Assembly (NCBI GenBank): GCA_945860985.1
Contig: CAMASM010000005.1
Location: 1-37,394, forward strand
Length of the DNA: 37,394 nt
Direction of reading: 5' to 3'
Origin: Candidatus Finniella inopinata
GTDB lineage: Bacteria; Pseudomonadota; Alphaproteobacteria; Paracaedibacterales; CAITNM01
Numbering within the stretch: the stretch's first letter is position 1; the number at the start of each line of letters is the position of its first letter. Made by a program: the position numbers and the translations under genes. Shown piece after piece: positions 37,248-37,394 of this stretch. Under the pieces are notes generated by a model. That model was not told where the DNA came from. It worked only from the letters and a program-made list of their open reading frames with translations, and made no database searches.

Positions 37248-37394
37248 CTGCGCCTGTTCTAAAATGAAGTGCAACACCATAAGATGTTAGTTGAAATACA
37301 AACAAAAAAATGGAGTTGCATTTGGAAAAATATCACCACTTATCTTATGAGGAAAGAGTGAAAATAGCGAAGCTTTGGCAATCGAAGTCCTCAA
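37248..37394 (+). mobile_element. 5' end of an IS (IS30-family-like), transposase CDS starting at 37310, truncated by window edge
   Basis: Exact reverse complement of 2..148; MELHLEKYHHLSYEERVKIAKLWQSKSS. Confidence 0.75.

Noticed and set aside
1-37394. 37 kb composite transposon bounded by inverted IS copies
   Set aside because: Interior holds essential housekeeping genes (pgk, tyrS, rpmF, lptAB, HU, tRNA-Val); contig break at a repeated IS is the simpler explanation

Overview
This AT-rich 37.4 kb window looks like a chromosomal contig from an alphaproteobacterium. A host-associated Holosporales/Paracaedibacter-like lineage is an inference from gene content, not proven. Housekeeping genes that can be recognised: pgk, pepF, rpmF-plsX-fabH, yggT, rbfA, lptA-lptB, rpmG, 5-FTHF cyclo-ligase, tyrS, M48/TPR protease, an LptM-like small lipoprotein, tRNA-Val(UAC), HU, cox subunit III, dsbD, an MHS-type MFS transporter and a pseudopilin-like protein. 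A cobalamin riboswitch precedes a TonB-dependent receptor and a TonB-like gene. Interspersed are many secreted proteins. These include a tandem array of four permuted-papain-like (YiiX/C92-type) proteins, the fourth a multi-lesion pseudogene; two tandem papain-like C1 proteases; a secreted vWA protein; an LRR-like protein; and three adjacent genes sharing one 5'UTR/signal-peptide block ahead of unrelated mature regions. The most interesting signals are: (1) an ~18 bp AT-rich dyad (AAATTAAYWATWTATTAA) about 48-81 bp upstream of at least six secreted-protein genes, suggesting a regulon; (2) a GC-richer 260 bp intergenic block folding into about 8 consecutive hairpins (unknown ncRNA or repeat); (3) the shared signal-peptide cassette; (4) an ATA start codon for lptB; (5) a 147 bp perfect inverted repeat at the two window ends, formed by the 5' ends of an IS30-like element. 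No CRISPR array was seen. All calls are by eye from sequence, with no database searches.
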